Both the position numbers and the translations under genes were made by a program. From positions 1 to 13,337 of the forward strand of contig JAZLDV010000091.1 of NCBI GenBank assembly GCA_045614925.1: a stretch of 13,337 bases of DNA. Reading direction: 5' to 3'. Under the pieces are notes generated by a model. The model was given only the letters and a program-made list of their open reading frames with translations. It made no database searches and was not told the DNA's origin. Positions 6,225 to 13,191 of this stretch are shown here, one piece after another. This DNA is from JAZLDV01 sp045614925. Its GTDB lineage: Bacteria; Bacillota_I; Bacilli_A; Erysipelotrichales; Coprobacillaceae. How positions within the stretch are numbered: the first letter of the stretch is position 1; each line of letters opens with the position of its first letter.

Positions 6225-8534
6225 TTGAAGACAATTTATGAAATCTTAGAGATGAATAATATTATTAGTGAAGTTCAATCTTATTGTGCTTGTTCATTAG
6301 GTAAGAAGAAAGTATCAGAATTATCAATTATTGATGATTTAGATGATTTAAATGAATTATTGTCTAAAGTTAATGAAGCAATGAAATTTATTAATATTCA
6401 AGGAAGATTACCTTTAGGTGGGTTATCTGATATTCATATGTCACTTGAAAAAGCAAATCGAGATGGTGCGTTATTATCTGAAGAATTATTATCAGTAGCA
6501 AGACATTTAGAATGTGTAACAAGTGTTAAAAATTATTTTGCTTCTGCAGAATTGAAAACATCTGTTTTAAATGATTTATATACAGGATTAACTGATCACC
6601 CTTATTTATTACAGGAAATTTTAAGATGTATTATGCCTGATGGAGGAATTTATGATAATGCGACACCTACATTGAATTCCATTCGTAAAAAAATGAAATC
6701 AATGCAGACAAGTATTCGTCATACAATGGATTCTTATGTGAAAGAAACAAAAGATATTTTATCAATTGATACTATTGCATCTAGAAATGATAGACTTGTT
6801 TTACCAGTTAAAGCAGGTCATAAAAACGAAATTAATGGTTTAATACATGATCAAAGTTCAACAGGACATACTGTTTATATAGAACCAGAAAAAGTAGTTA
6901 TGATGAATAATGAGTTAACACATTTGAAATCATTAGAAAGAGAAGAAATTCAAAAAATATTGTATGAATTATCTCAAAAAGTAAAAAATAATTATTATCA
7001 TTTTCATTTTAATATGAAAATATTAGAAGAATTAGATTTTATATTTGCTAAAGGTTACTATGGATATATACATAAATGCTGTATTCCTAGTGTTGTAGAA
7101 AACGGAAGAAGTATTATTTTAAAAGAAGCGAGACATCCATTAATTGATCCTAAAAAAGTTGTCTCTAATACCATTAAATTAGAAAATCAGACTATGCTTT
7201 TAATTAGTGGAAGTAACACAGGTGGGAAAACTGTAACTTTAAAAACTGTAGGATTATTGTCTTTTATGGCATTATGCGGTTTGCCTGTACCAGCAATAGA
7301 AGCAACTATTCCATTATTTGATAATATATTTGTTGATTTAGGTGATGAACAGTCAATTGAACAGTCATTATCAACATTCTCTAGTCATATGAAAAAAGTA
7401 ATTGATATATTAAATCATGCATCGCAAAATAGTTTGGTTATTCTAGATGAAATTGGTTCTGGTACTGATCCACAAGAAGGAGAAAGCTTAGCAGAAGTTA
7501 TTTTAGCCCAATTTATTTCTATTGGTGCATTTGTTTTTGCGACTACCCATTATGGAAGATTAAAAACTTTTGCTAAAGAAACTCAAGAAATTATGTTAGC
7601 ATCAGTTTCATTTGATTTAGAACAAATGAAACCTACATATAAACTTAAACTTGGAAGTGTTGGTCAATCTTATGCAATAGAAATTGCTCAAATTCTTGGT
7701 TTAGATAAAAAATTAGTTGATCAGGCAAAAGAAAAGAAATTATCTTCAATGAGTGAACATGAAAAACTGATGGAAGAGTTAGAAAAACAAAAAGAACAAT
7801 TAAATTTAAAAGAAACACAATTAAATGAACTAATTGTTCAAAACAAAAAACAAGAGAAACAATATCAGCACAAAATTAATCTGATTGAGATGCAAAAAGA
7901 ATCAATGATTAAAAAAGCTCAAAATGATGCGAATCTATTAATTGAAGAAGCGAAAAAGAATATAGATGAAGTCATGGAGAAAATGAAAAATACAAATTTA
8001 AAACAACATGAAGTTATTGATGCGAAAAAGAATTTAAATGATTTTTTATTTGTTGATGAAATTGAAATAGTTAAGCAAGATCATGAATTAAAAGTTGGTG
8101 ATCATGTTAAAGTTATTAAAATGAATAGAGAAGGAGATATTGTAGAAATATTAAAGAATGGTATGATAAATGTCTCTATTTCAGGATTAAATGTTAAATT
8201 ACATGAAGATGAAGTTCTATTTATTCATGGAAAGGTTAAAGAGAAGAAACCTAAAAAAGCAATGATTAAAAAGACGACTGTACAAAAAACAGGAACGTAT
8301 GAAATAAATGTTATTGGTAAACGTTATGAAGAAGCAATGGAACTTGTTGATAAGTTCTTAGATGATGCACTTGTACTAAGTTATCCTCATGTTCGTATTG
8401 TTCATGGTATGGGAACAGGTGCTTTAAGAAAAGGAATTCACACTATGTTAAAAAAACATCCACGTGTTATCTCTTTTAGAGATGGGGGACCTAATGAAGG
8501 TGGATTAGGTGCAACATTAGCTTATTTTGAATGA
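6225..8534 (+). CDS. mutS2: MutS2 ATPase with altered Smr domain
   Basis: The 769-residue protein has MutS core and lever regions (about 1-320) and the ATPase with Walker A G-S-N-T-G-G-K-T (329-336), Walker B L-V-I-L-D-E-I-G-S-G-T-D (404-415) and switch T-T-H-Y (440-443). A lysine/glutamate-rich coiled coil (about 500-600), a KOW-like barrel (about 622-665) and a C-terminal Smr domain (692-769) with H-G-M-G-T-G (727-732) follow. It lacks MutS mismatch-recognition domain I. In B. subtilis, MutS2 has been shown to split collided ribosomes; older work proposed anti-recombination activity. The usual Smr L-D-L-R-G motif reads I-N-V-I-G (694-698), which disfavours nuclease activity. TTG 6225 is taken as start because AAGGAG (6211-6216) lies 8 nt upstream; GTG 6216 is inside that site. 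It overlaps uvrC by 4 nt. Confidence 0.95.
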   Translation: MKTIYEILEMNNIISEVQSYCACSLGKKKVSELSIIDDLDDLNELLSKVNEAMKFINIQGRLPLGGLSDIHMSLEKANRDGALLSEELLSVARHLECVTSVKNYFASAELKTSVLNDLYTGLTDHPYLLQEILRCIMPDGGIYDNATPTLNSIRKKMKSMQTSIRHTMDSYVKETKDILSIDTIASRNDRLVLPVKAGHKNEINGLIHDQSSTGHTVYIEPEKVVMMNNELTHLKSLEREEIQKILYELSQKVKNNYYHFHFNMKILEELDFIFAKGYYGYIHKCCIPSVVENGRSIILKEARHPLIDPKKVVSNTIKLENQTMLLISGSNTGGKTVTLKTVGLLSFMALCGLPVPAIEATIPLFDNIFVDLGDEQSIEQSLSTFSSHMKKVIDILNHASQNSLVILDEIGSGTDPQEGESLAEVILAQFISIGAFVFATTHYGRLKTFAKETQEIMLASVSFDLEQMKPTYKLKLGSVGQSYAIEIAQILGLDKKLVDQAKEKKLSSMSEHEKLMEELEKQKEQLNLKETQLNELIVQNKKQEKQYQHKINLIEMQKESMIKKAQNDANLLIEEAKKNIDEVMEKMKNTNLKQHEVIDAKKNLNDFLFVDEIEIVKQDHELKVGDHVKVIKMNREGDIVEILKNGMINVSISGLNVKLHEDEVLFIHGKVKEKKPKKAMIKKTTVQKTGTYEINVIGKRYEEAMELVDKFLDDALVLSYPHVRIVHGMGTGALRKGIHTMLKKHPRVISFRDGGPNEGGLGATLAYFE

Positions 8535-10303
8535 TGAATGAAAATATAAAACATAAACTTTCTTTATTACCATCGTCACCTGGATGTTATTTAATGAAAG
8601 ATAAAGATGAGAAAGTTATTTATGTTGGTAAAGCTAAAAAATTAAAAAATAGGGTGACTTCTTATTTTACTGGTACTCATAATTATAAGACTACAAAATT
8701 AGTTAGTGAAATTTGTGATTTTGAATATATTGTAACTGATAGTGAAAAAGAAGCATTATTATTAGAGATAAATCTTATTAAAGATTATTCTCCTAAATAT
8801 AATATTATGTTTATGGATAACACATATTATCCTTATATTCAGATGACAAAAGAAGAACATCCTAGATTGAAAATAGTCAGAAATGCAAAAGAAAAGAAAG
8901 CAAGACATTTTGGCCCTTTTCCTGATGCGACAGCAGCCAGAGAGACGTTTAAATTGCTTAATAGATTATTTCCTTTAAGAAAATGTAATCATATACCAAA
9001 TAAACCATGTTTATATTATTCTTTAGGACAATGTTTAGCTCCTTGTATTGAAAATGTAGATCCTATGCAATATCAGGATATTACAAAATCAATTATTAAA
9101 ATATTAAATGGAGACATAAAAGAAAAAGTAGATGAATTAACATTAAAAATGTTAAACGCAAGTGAAAATTTAAATTTTGAACAAGCCAAAGAGTATAGAG
9201 ATCTGATTGCACATATCGAATATGTGACATCTAAACAGCATGTACAATTTAATGATGCAACAGATAGAGATATTCTAGGATATTATGTAGATAAAGGTTA
9301 TTTAAGTTTACAGCTGTTTTTTATGAGAAATGGTAAGTTATTATCAAGAGATATTAATCTTGTTCCAGCAAGTGAAAATGTACAGGAAGATATAGAACAG
9401 TTTCTTGTATGTTTTTATCAAGAAAATACATTACCTAAAGAAATTCTTGTTCCTCATGATTTTGATACAACTATTTTAGAACAGATTGTTGACTGTAAAA
9501 TTCTTAAACCACAAAAAGGAAATAAGCATCAGTTAGTTATGATGGCTAATGAAAATGCAAAAGAATCATTACAAAAGAAATTTATGTTAATGGAAAAAAA
9601 TGAAGCAGCAACAATTGGAGCAATGAAACAGTTAGGGGAACTTTTACAAATACCAACACCCCATGTTATTGAGTTATTTGATAATTCAAATATTCAAGGA
9701 AGTTATGCCGTTGCAGGGATGGTATGTTTCAAAGATGGTCTTCCATCTAAAAAAGATTATCGTAAATTTAAGATAAAAACTGTAGAAGGTCCTGATGATT
9801 ATGCAAGTATGAGAGAAGTTATTTATAGAAGATATTTCAGATTGCTTATGGAAGGTAAACCTATGCCTGATATGATTATTGTTGATGGGGGAAAAGGTCA
9901 GATTAAAGTAGCAAGAGAGGTTATTGAGTCTTTGAATCTGCCTATTACTATTTGCGGATTAGCAAAAAATGAAAAACATTCAACTGCAATGTTATTAGAT
10001 AAAAATGCAAATGAAATTCCTATTTCGGCTAAAAGTGAATTATTCTTTTTATTAACAAGAATGCAAGATGAAGTGCATAGATATGCAATATCTTTTCATA
10101 AAAATGTAAGATCTAAATCTTTATTTGAATCATCTTTAGATCATATTGAAGGTATAGGTCCAAAAAGAAAAAAACAGCTTATGAATCATTTTAAAAGTGT
10201 TAAAAAGATGAAAGAAGCTTCATTAGAAGAACTAAGTGAAATATTACCAGAAAAAATAGCTTTGGAGTTATATAAATCTTTTCGTGATGAGAATCACCAA
10301 TAA
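8531..10303 (+). CDS. uvrC: Excinuclease ABC subunit UvrC
   Basis: UvrC makes the two incisions around bulky DNA lesions in UvrAB-directed nucleotide excision repair. The 590-residue protein is complete. It has an N-terminal GIY-YIG nuclease (G-C-Y-L-M 18-22, Y-V-G-K-A 31-35, Arg41), four cysteines at 152, 160, 168 and 172 that match the reported iron-sulfur cluster site, and a UVR segment (about 212-236). The RNase H-like endonuclease carries F-D-N-S-N-I-Q-G (383-390), I-V-D-G-G-K-G (450-456) and the H-R-Y histidine (516). The protein ends with a helix-hairpin-helix pair (I-E-G-I-G-P-K-R near 539-546). Its ATG overlaps the mutS2 stop (ATGA, 8531-8534) and no ribosome binding site precedes it, so translation probably depends on coupling to mutS2. 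All catalytic residues are intact, unlike the RNase HIII homologue upstream. Confidence 0.97.
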   Translation: MMNENIKHKLSLLPSSPGCYLMKDKDEKVIYVGKAKKLKNRVTSYFTGTHNYKTTKLVSEICDFEYIVTDSEKEALLLEINLIKDYSPKYNIMFMDNTYYPYIQMTKEEHPRLKIVRNAKEKKARHFGPFPDATAARETFKLLNRLFPLRKCNHIPNKPCLYYSLGQCLAPCIENVDPMQYQDITKSIIKILNGDIKEKVDELTLKMLNASENLNFEQAKEYRDLIAHIEYVTSKQHVQFNDATDRDILGYYVDKGYLSLQLFFMRNGKLLSRDINLVPASENVQEDIEQFLVCFYQENTLPKEILVPHDFDTTILEQIVDCKILKPQKGNKHQLVMMANENAKESLQKKFMLMEKNEAATIGAMKQLGELLQIPTPHVIELFDNSNIQGSYAVAGMVCFKDGLPSKKDYRKFKIKTVEGPDDYASMREVIYRRYFRLLMEGKPMPDMIIVDGGKGQIKVAREVIESLNLPITICGLAKNEKHSTAMLLDKNANEIPISAKSELFFLLTRMQDEVHRYAISFHKNVRSKSLFESSLDHIEGIGPKRKKQLMNHFKSVKKMKEASLEELSEILPEKIALELYKSFRDENHQ

Positions 10304-10333
10304 TGAGTTTATATCATATTATATATTGGTGAT
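10293..10333 (+). repeat. Perfect 10-bp inverted repeat enclosing the gerE ribosome binding site
   Basis: ATCACCAATA (10293-10302, the uvrC end including two bases of its stop) and TATTGGTGAT (10324-10333) are exact complements around 21 bases. The 3' arm is the ribosome binding site of the GerE-like gene. On a transcript read through from uvrC the site would be paired; on a transcript starting inside the loop it would be free. Without a T run it is not a terminator. Confidence 0.7.
10295..10323 (+). promoter_or_regulatory. Sigma-K-like promoter match before the gerE homologue
   Basis: CACC (10295-10298), a 16-nt spacer and CATATTATA (10315-10323) fit the Bacillus sigma-K pattern mACm-N16/17-CATAnnnTA at every specified position. 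Bacillus gerE is itself a sigma-K gene. The predicted start near 10330 would leave almost no leader. The pattern is also easy to meet by chance in AT-rich DNA, so this is tentative. Confidence 0.35.
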
Positions 10334-10336
10334 ATG

Positions 10337-10540
10337 ATGCATTCATTACTAACAAAACGTGAATATGAAATTTTTAACTTACTTGTTAAAAATTATTCTA
10401 CAAAAGATATATCATTTAGTTTAGGAATAAGTGAAAAAACAGTGAGAAATCATATTTCAAACGTAATACAGAAATTATCTGTAGAAAGTAGAATACAAGC
10501 AGTTTTAGAATTAATTCGTTTAAAAGAAATTGAATTATAA
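10337..10540 (+). CDS. gerE: GerE-like LuxR-type transcription regulator
   Basis: This 67-residue stand-alone LuxR/GerE helix-turn-helix protein has no receiver or sensor domain. L-L-T-K-R-E-Y-E-I-F (4-13), the recognition helix region I-S-E-K-T-V-R-N-H-I-S-N (31-42) and the ending Q-A-V-L-E-L-I-R-L (54-62) line up, as I recall it, almost block by block with B. subtilis GerE (74 residues). GerE is the last mother-cell regulator of sporulation, acting on sigma-K coat genes. Position supports orthology: it follows uvrC and precedes a gerM homologue. ATG 10337 is 5 nt from GGTG (10328-10331) and is preferred to ATG 10334, which would be 2 nt away. The gene overlaps its own terminator. Another small LuxR-type regulator is the alternative. 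Confidence 0.85.
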   Translation: MHSLLTKREYEIFNLLVKNYSTKDISFSLGISEKTVRNHISNVIQKLSVESRIQAVLELIRLKEIEL

Positions 10541-10557
10541 TCAATTTCTTTTCTTTT
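10522..10557 (+). terminator. Intrinsic terminator at the end of gerE
   Basis: A 12-bp perfect stem (10522-10533 with 10541-10552) has a seven-base loop that holds the last three bases of the stop codon, and is followed by CTTTTT (10553-10558). The 5' arm is coding sequence for the last GerE residues. Confidence 0.8.
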
Positions 10558-10568
10558 TATAAAGTATA

Positions 10569-10577
10569 TGTTATATT
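10569..10577 (+). promoter_or_regulatory. Candidate extended -10 promoter of the VanY-like gene
   Basis: TGTTATATT (TGn-TATATT) lies 12 nt before the ribosome binding site GAGGTG and just after the gerE terminator. No good -35 box is seen at 16-18 nt. The gene needs its own promoter because of the upstream terminator. Confidence 0.35.
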
Positions 10578-10600
10578 ATAAACACTGATGAGGTGAAATT

Positions 10601-11743
10601 ATGAAAGTCAAAACATGGCATTTATTTTTGATTGTAACTGTACTTTTTATAGTTTCTTTTTATGTAGTCAATCGTAGATTTGATAAGTTTTATCGTATTA
10701 ATGGGATAAATAATGAAAATCGTATTTTATTAGAAACTTATTTATCTGAAGAAGAACAGGTATTTTTAGTTGATAATCAGATTTCTCTAGATCTATTTAT
10801 TGATTATTTAGAAGATGAAAATTTTCAGTTACATAATTATAGATACTATAATTTGTTAAAAGATACAAAAAGATATTCAAAAAATGAAATTGTTGAATTA
10901 GGCAATAACATTTCTAATAAAACCAATGAAGAATTTAAAGAAAAAGGGTTTGAATGTGCGAAAACTATAATTAAACAAGGTTTAGAAAAAGCTTATATTA
11001 AAAAGAATAATTTTAATTTTGATTATTTAAAGATGTATAAAAATATAAAAGGATTATATGAAAAAGATGATTATATTTATATTAATCACTTAAATGATTA
11101 TGTAAAAATATTAAATAGTTATAATATTACAGATTTAAATCACTGTAGTACTATTATTGAACTTTTATCAAATGCTTTTACAAAAGAAACTTTATATGAT
11201 TATTTTCATTATAATTATAATGAAAATGTGCATATGATATTTAATCCGTATGATTTGACAACTATTGTTAATTCTTCAAATTATATAGGTGCTTTTGAAC
11301 CTGATAATCTTATTTTAATTCAAGATGTTCCAAGAATTAGATATTCTATGTATCTTCAAGGGGATGCATATTATGGATTGTTAAATATGTATAATGACTT
11401 AAAAAATTATTATCAAGGCTTCTTATTAAAAGAATCATATATTAGTTACGATAAACTTGAATCTGGTGGTGGGTTTGCTGAAGCACAGCTTGGGCTTACT
11501 ATAGATGTTACACAATCAGAAACACCATATGATATATTTGAAGAGACTGATATTTCAAAATGGTTACAAGATAATGCACATAAATATGGATACGTATTAA
11601 GATATCCAAAAAATAAAGAAACTTATACACATCATGAATATGATCCACATATATATAGATATGTTGGTATAGAACATGCAACAAATATATATAATCAATC
11701 ATTATCGTTAGATGAATATGTAGAAACAATAGACACAGAATAG
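10601..11743 (+). CDS. Membrane-anchored VanY/M15-type protein lacking zinc ligands
   Basis: The 380-residue protein has one N-terminal membrane helix (about 7-23) with a large extracytoplasmic part. Residues 40-190 are a helical, tyrosine- and asparagine-rich region. Residues 215-375 match the D,D-carboxypeptidase VanY (M15B) fold: W-L-Q-D-N-A-H-K-Y-G-Y-V-L-R-Y-P-K (321-337), Y-R-Y-V-G (352-356) and a closing L-D-E-Y-V near 370-374. Active enzymes carry S-G-Y-R, S-x-H-x-x-G-x-A-x-D and E-P-W-H. Here these read S-Y-I (279-281), A-E-A-Q-L-G-L-T-I-D (293-302) and D-P-H-I (348-351), so both zinc histidines (Ala295, Ile351) and the arginine are gone; Asp302 remains. It is probably a catalytically dead peptidoglycan-binding or scaffold protein. 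ATG follows GAGGTG (10590-10595) by 5 nt. It sits between gerE and gerM, where B. subtilis has ysmB and racE. Confidence 0.82.
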   Translation: MKVKTWHLFLIVTVLFIVSFYVVNRRFDKFYRINGINNENRILLETYLSEEEQVFLVDNQISLDLFIDYLEDENFQLHNYRYYNLLKDTKRYSKNEIVELGNNISNKTNEEFKEKGFECAKTIIKQGLEKAYIKKNNFNFDYLKMYKNIKGLYEKDDYIYINHLNDYVKILNSYNITDLNHCSTIIELLSNAFTKETLYDYFHYNYNENVHMIFNPYDLTTIVNSSNYIGAFEPDNLILIQDVPRIRYSMYLQGDAYYGLLNMYNDLKNYYQGFLLKESYISYDKLESGGGFAEAQLGLTIDVTQSETPYDIFEETDISKWLQDNAHKYGYVLRYPKNKETYTHHEYDPHIYRYVGIEHATNIYNQSLSLDEYVETIDTE

Positions 11744-11757
11744 ACTGTGTCTTTTTT
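11731..11757 (+). terminator. Intrinsic terminator of the VanY-like gene
   Basis: AGACACAG (11731-11738) pairs with CTGTGTCT (11745-11752) around a six-base loop that contains the stop codon TAG (11741-11743), followed by six T (11752-11757). The 5' arm is coding sequence for the C-terminal residues. Confidence 0.88.
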
Positions 11758-11802
11758 GTTCTAATATTATTGAATATTCATATACTTTATTGAGGTGCAT
11801 AT

Positions 11803-12675
11803 ATGAACAAAATATTAAAAGTCTGTATTATTATGAGTATAGTTATAGGAGTCTTTGCGTTAAAGTTTTTTAATAAAAATGAAGAAGTAGGTCTTGAAAC
11901 GTACAGTGAACTTGTTTTTTCTGATTCTAATGATAATTTAATTCCAATTTCAATACCTTATAATAGTGCAAAAGATTTTGAAATGGATTTAAAAAATAAG
12001 TTTATTATTATGCAATCTGATGATTTTTCATCATATGGTTTAAAGCCAGTATTATCAAAAAATCTTGTTTTAAATTATGCATATAAGGATAATGGAACTT
12101 TATATATGGATTTTAATGATGAACTTTATAGTAATGCTCCTATGGATATTATTGAATTAATATCGTATATGGTTAAAGATGAAAGTGATATCGAAAATGT
12201 CCAATTAAGTATAAATGATAAAATAGAACAATATTTTCCTAATAGTTATCTTCCTATGAAGTTTAATAGTAAGGATTTAGGTTTAAATAATTTTATAGAT
12301 GTTTCAAAAACTATAACAAAATCTGAAAGTCTTACTTTTTATAAAAAAATGATCAATAACAATGAAGAAATTTTTGTTCCGTATACTTTAAGAGTTGATG
12401 ATTCTTGTAGCTTTCAAGATAAAATTAATCAATTATTATCAAAAATAGATTCTTCTATAGAAGTCGAAAAGGTAAAATATGAAGATAAGGTTGCTGAAAT
12501 CTATTTATCTTCTAATATTTTATTAGATAATGAAACAGTTGATTCGAAATTAGAGGAATGTATATATTTATCTGTTTTATCTATTGATGAAGTTAATGAT
12601 ATTAAACTATTTATAAATAATGAACAGGTTAGTCAGTATAATGGTAAAGAAATTTGTATAAATTTTATTGAATAG
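11803..12675 (+). CDS. gerM: GerM-like protein with two GerMN domains
   Basis: The 290-residue protein has an N-terminal membrane helix (about 5-23) and an extracytoplasmic part made of two similar units, about 32-140 and 176-285. Each has a Y-x-x-x-x-x-x-x-L-x-P-h start (V-P-Y-T-L in the second, 192-196), a strand such as T-L-Y-M-D-F (99-104) or V-A-E-I-Y-L-S (230-236), a helix, and a closing strand such as V-Q-L-S-I-N-D (133-139) or I-K-L-F-I-N-N (267-273). This is the architecture of sporulation protein GerM, which in B. subtilis is a mother-cell lipoprotein needed for the SpoIIIAH-SpoIIQ channel. No lipobox is seen here, so anchoring is by the helix. GerMN similarity is weak and the call leans on position after gerE and before ysnB. 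ATG follows GAGGTG (11792-11797) by 5 nt. TATACT (11781-11786) is a possible -10. Confidence 0.72.
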   Translation: MNKILKVCIIMSIVIGVFALKFFNKNEEVGLETYSELVFSDSNDNLIPISIPYNSAKDFEMDLKNKFIIMQSDDFSSYGLKPVLSKNLVLNYAYKDNGTLYMDFNDELYSNAPMDIIELISYMVKDESDIENVQLSINDKIEQYFPNSYLPMKFNSKDLGLNNFIDVSKTITKSESLTFYKKMINNNEEIFVPYTLRVDDSCSFQDKINQLLSKIDSSIEVEKVKYEDKVAEIYLSSNILLDNETVDSKLEECIYLSVLSIDEVNDIKLFINNEQVSQYNGKEICINFIE

Positions 12676-12704
12676 TAGAAATAATTAAGGAAGTTAGGTA
12701 TAAT
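12676..12704 (+). promoter_or_regulatory. Candidate promoter of the YsnB-like phosphoesterase gene
   Basis: TAGAAA (12676-12681) and a perfect TATAAT (12699-12704) are 17 nt apart. The predicted start, near 12711, coincides with the ribosome binding site AGGTGAT (12710-12716). The -35 box begins at the second of two tandem stop codons that end the preceding gene. Confidence 0.55.
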
Positions 12705-12720
12705 GTTTTAGGTGATAAAA

Positions 12721-13191
12721 ATGAAAAGGATTTTAGTAATGTCAGATAATCATGGTGATGATACTATATTTGACTGGTTAAAAGAAAAAGAAAAAAATAT
12801 TGATTTTTATATTCATTGTGGAGATAGTGAAGCATATTATGAACAAAAATTAACAGGATTTATTTGTGTTAAAGGAAATAATGACTGGCATTTGAATTTA
12901 CCTGAACAGGCAAAAATCAAAGTTGAAGATATGAATATTCTTGTTATGCATGGTCATAAATTAGGATATTGGAATAGGGCATATGCAATGAATGATGCTC
13001 TTAGCGTTAATAACTGCCAAATTTTAATTTCTGGTCATACTCATATTCCTATGTTTGAAAATGATGGAGACTTTTATTACATTAATCCAGGATCAACTTC
13101 TTTACCTAGAGGGGGAAGTCCAAGAAGTTATTGTATTGTAACTATTGATGGAAAAAAAGTAGATTGTGAATTTAAGACGATTAAAAAATAG
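12721..13191 (+). CDS. YfcE/MJ0936-type metallophosphoesterase (YsnB-like)
   Basis: The 156-residue calcineurin-like phosphodiesterase of the YfcE/MJ0936 group hydrolyses phosphodiester model substrates; the cellular substrate is unknown. All metal-binding blocks are present: S-D-N-H-G (8-12), H-C-G-D (32-35), K-G-N-N-D (51-55), M-H-G-H (76-79) and S-G-H-T-H (104-108), followed by N-P-G-S (122-125). The frame extends to GTG 12712, but this lies in the ribosome binding site AGGTGAT; ATG 12721 is the likely start. In B. subtilis the homologue YsnB is encoded just beyond gerM, rph and ysnA, so the position supports a shortened form of that cluster. The stop codon is part of the terminator stem. 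The intact metal site contrasts with the degenerate VanY-like protein two genes upstream. Confidence 0.92.
   Translation: MKRILVMSDNHGDDTIFDWLKEKEKNIDFYIHCGDSEAYYEQKLTGFICVKGNNDWHLNLPEQAKIKVEDMNILVMHGHKLGYWNRAYAMNDALSVNNCQILISGHTHIPMFENDGDFYYINPGSTSLPRGGSPRSYCIVTIDGKKVDCEFKTIKK

Noticed and set aside
11508..11729. Minus-strand reading frame opposite the VanY-like gene
   Set aside because: Its tyrosine/histidine/isoleucine-rich product mirrors the codons of the real gene. No start signals are seen.
11762..11786. Possible sigma-E promoter of the gerM homologue (CATATACT at 11779 fits CATACAHT at 7 of 8 positions; TAATATT at 11762)
   Set aside because: The two elements are only 10 nt apart instead of about 14, and no -35 match exists at the right distance. 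Such matches are common in AT-rich DNA.
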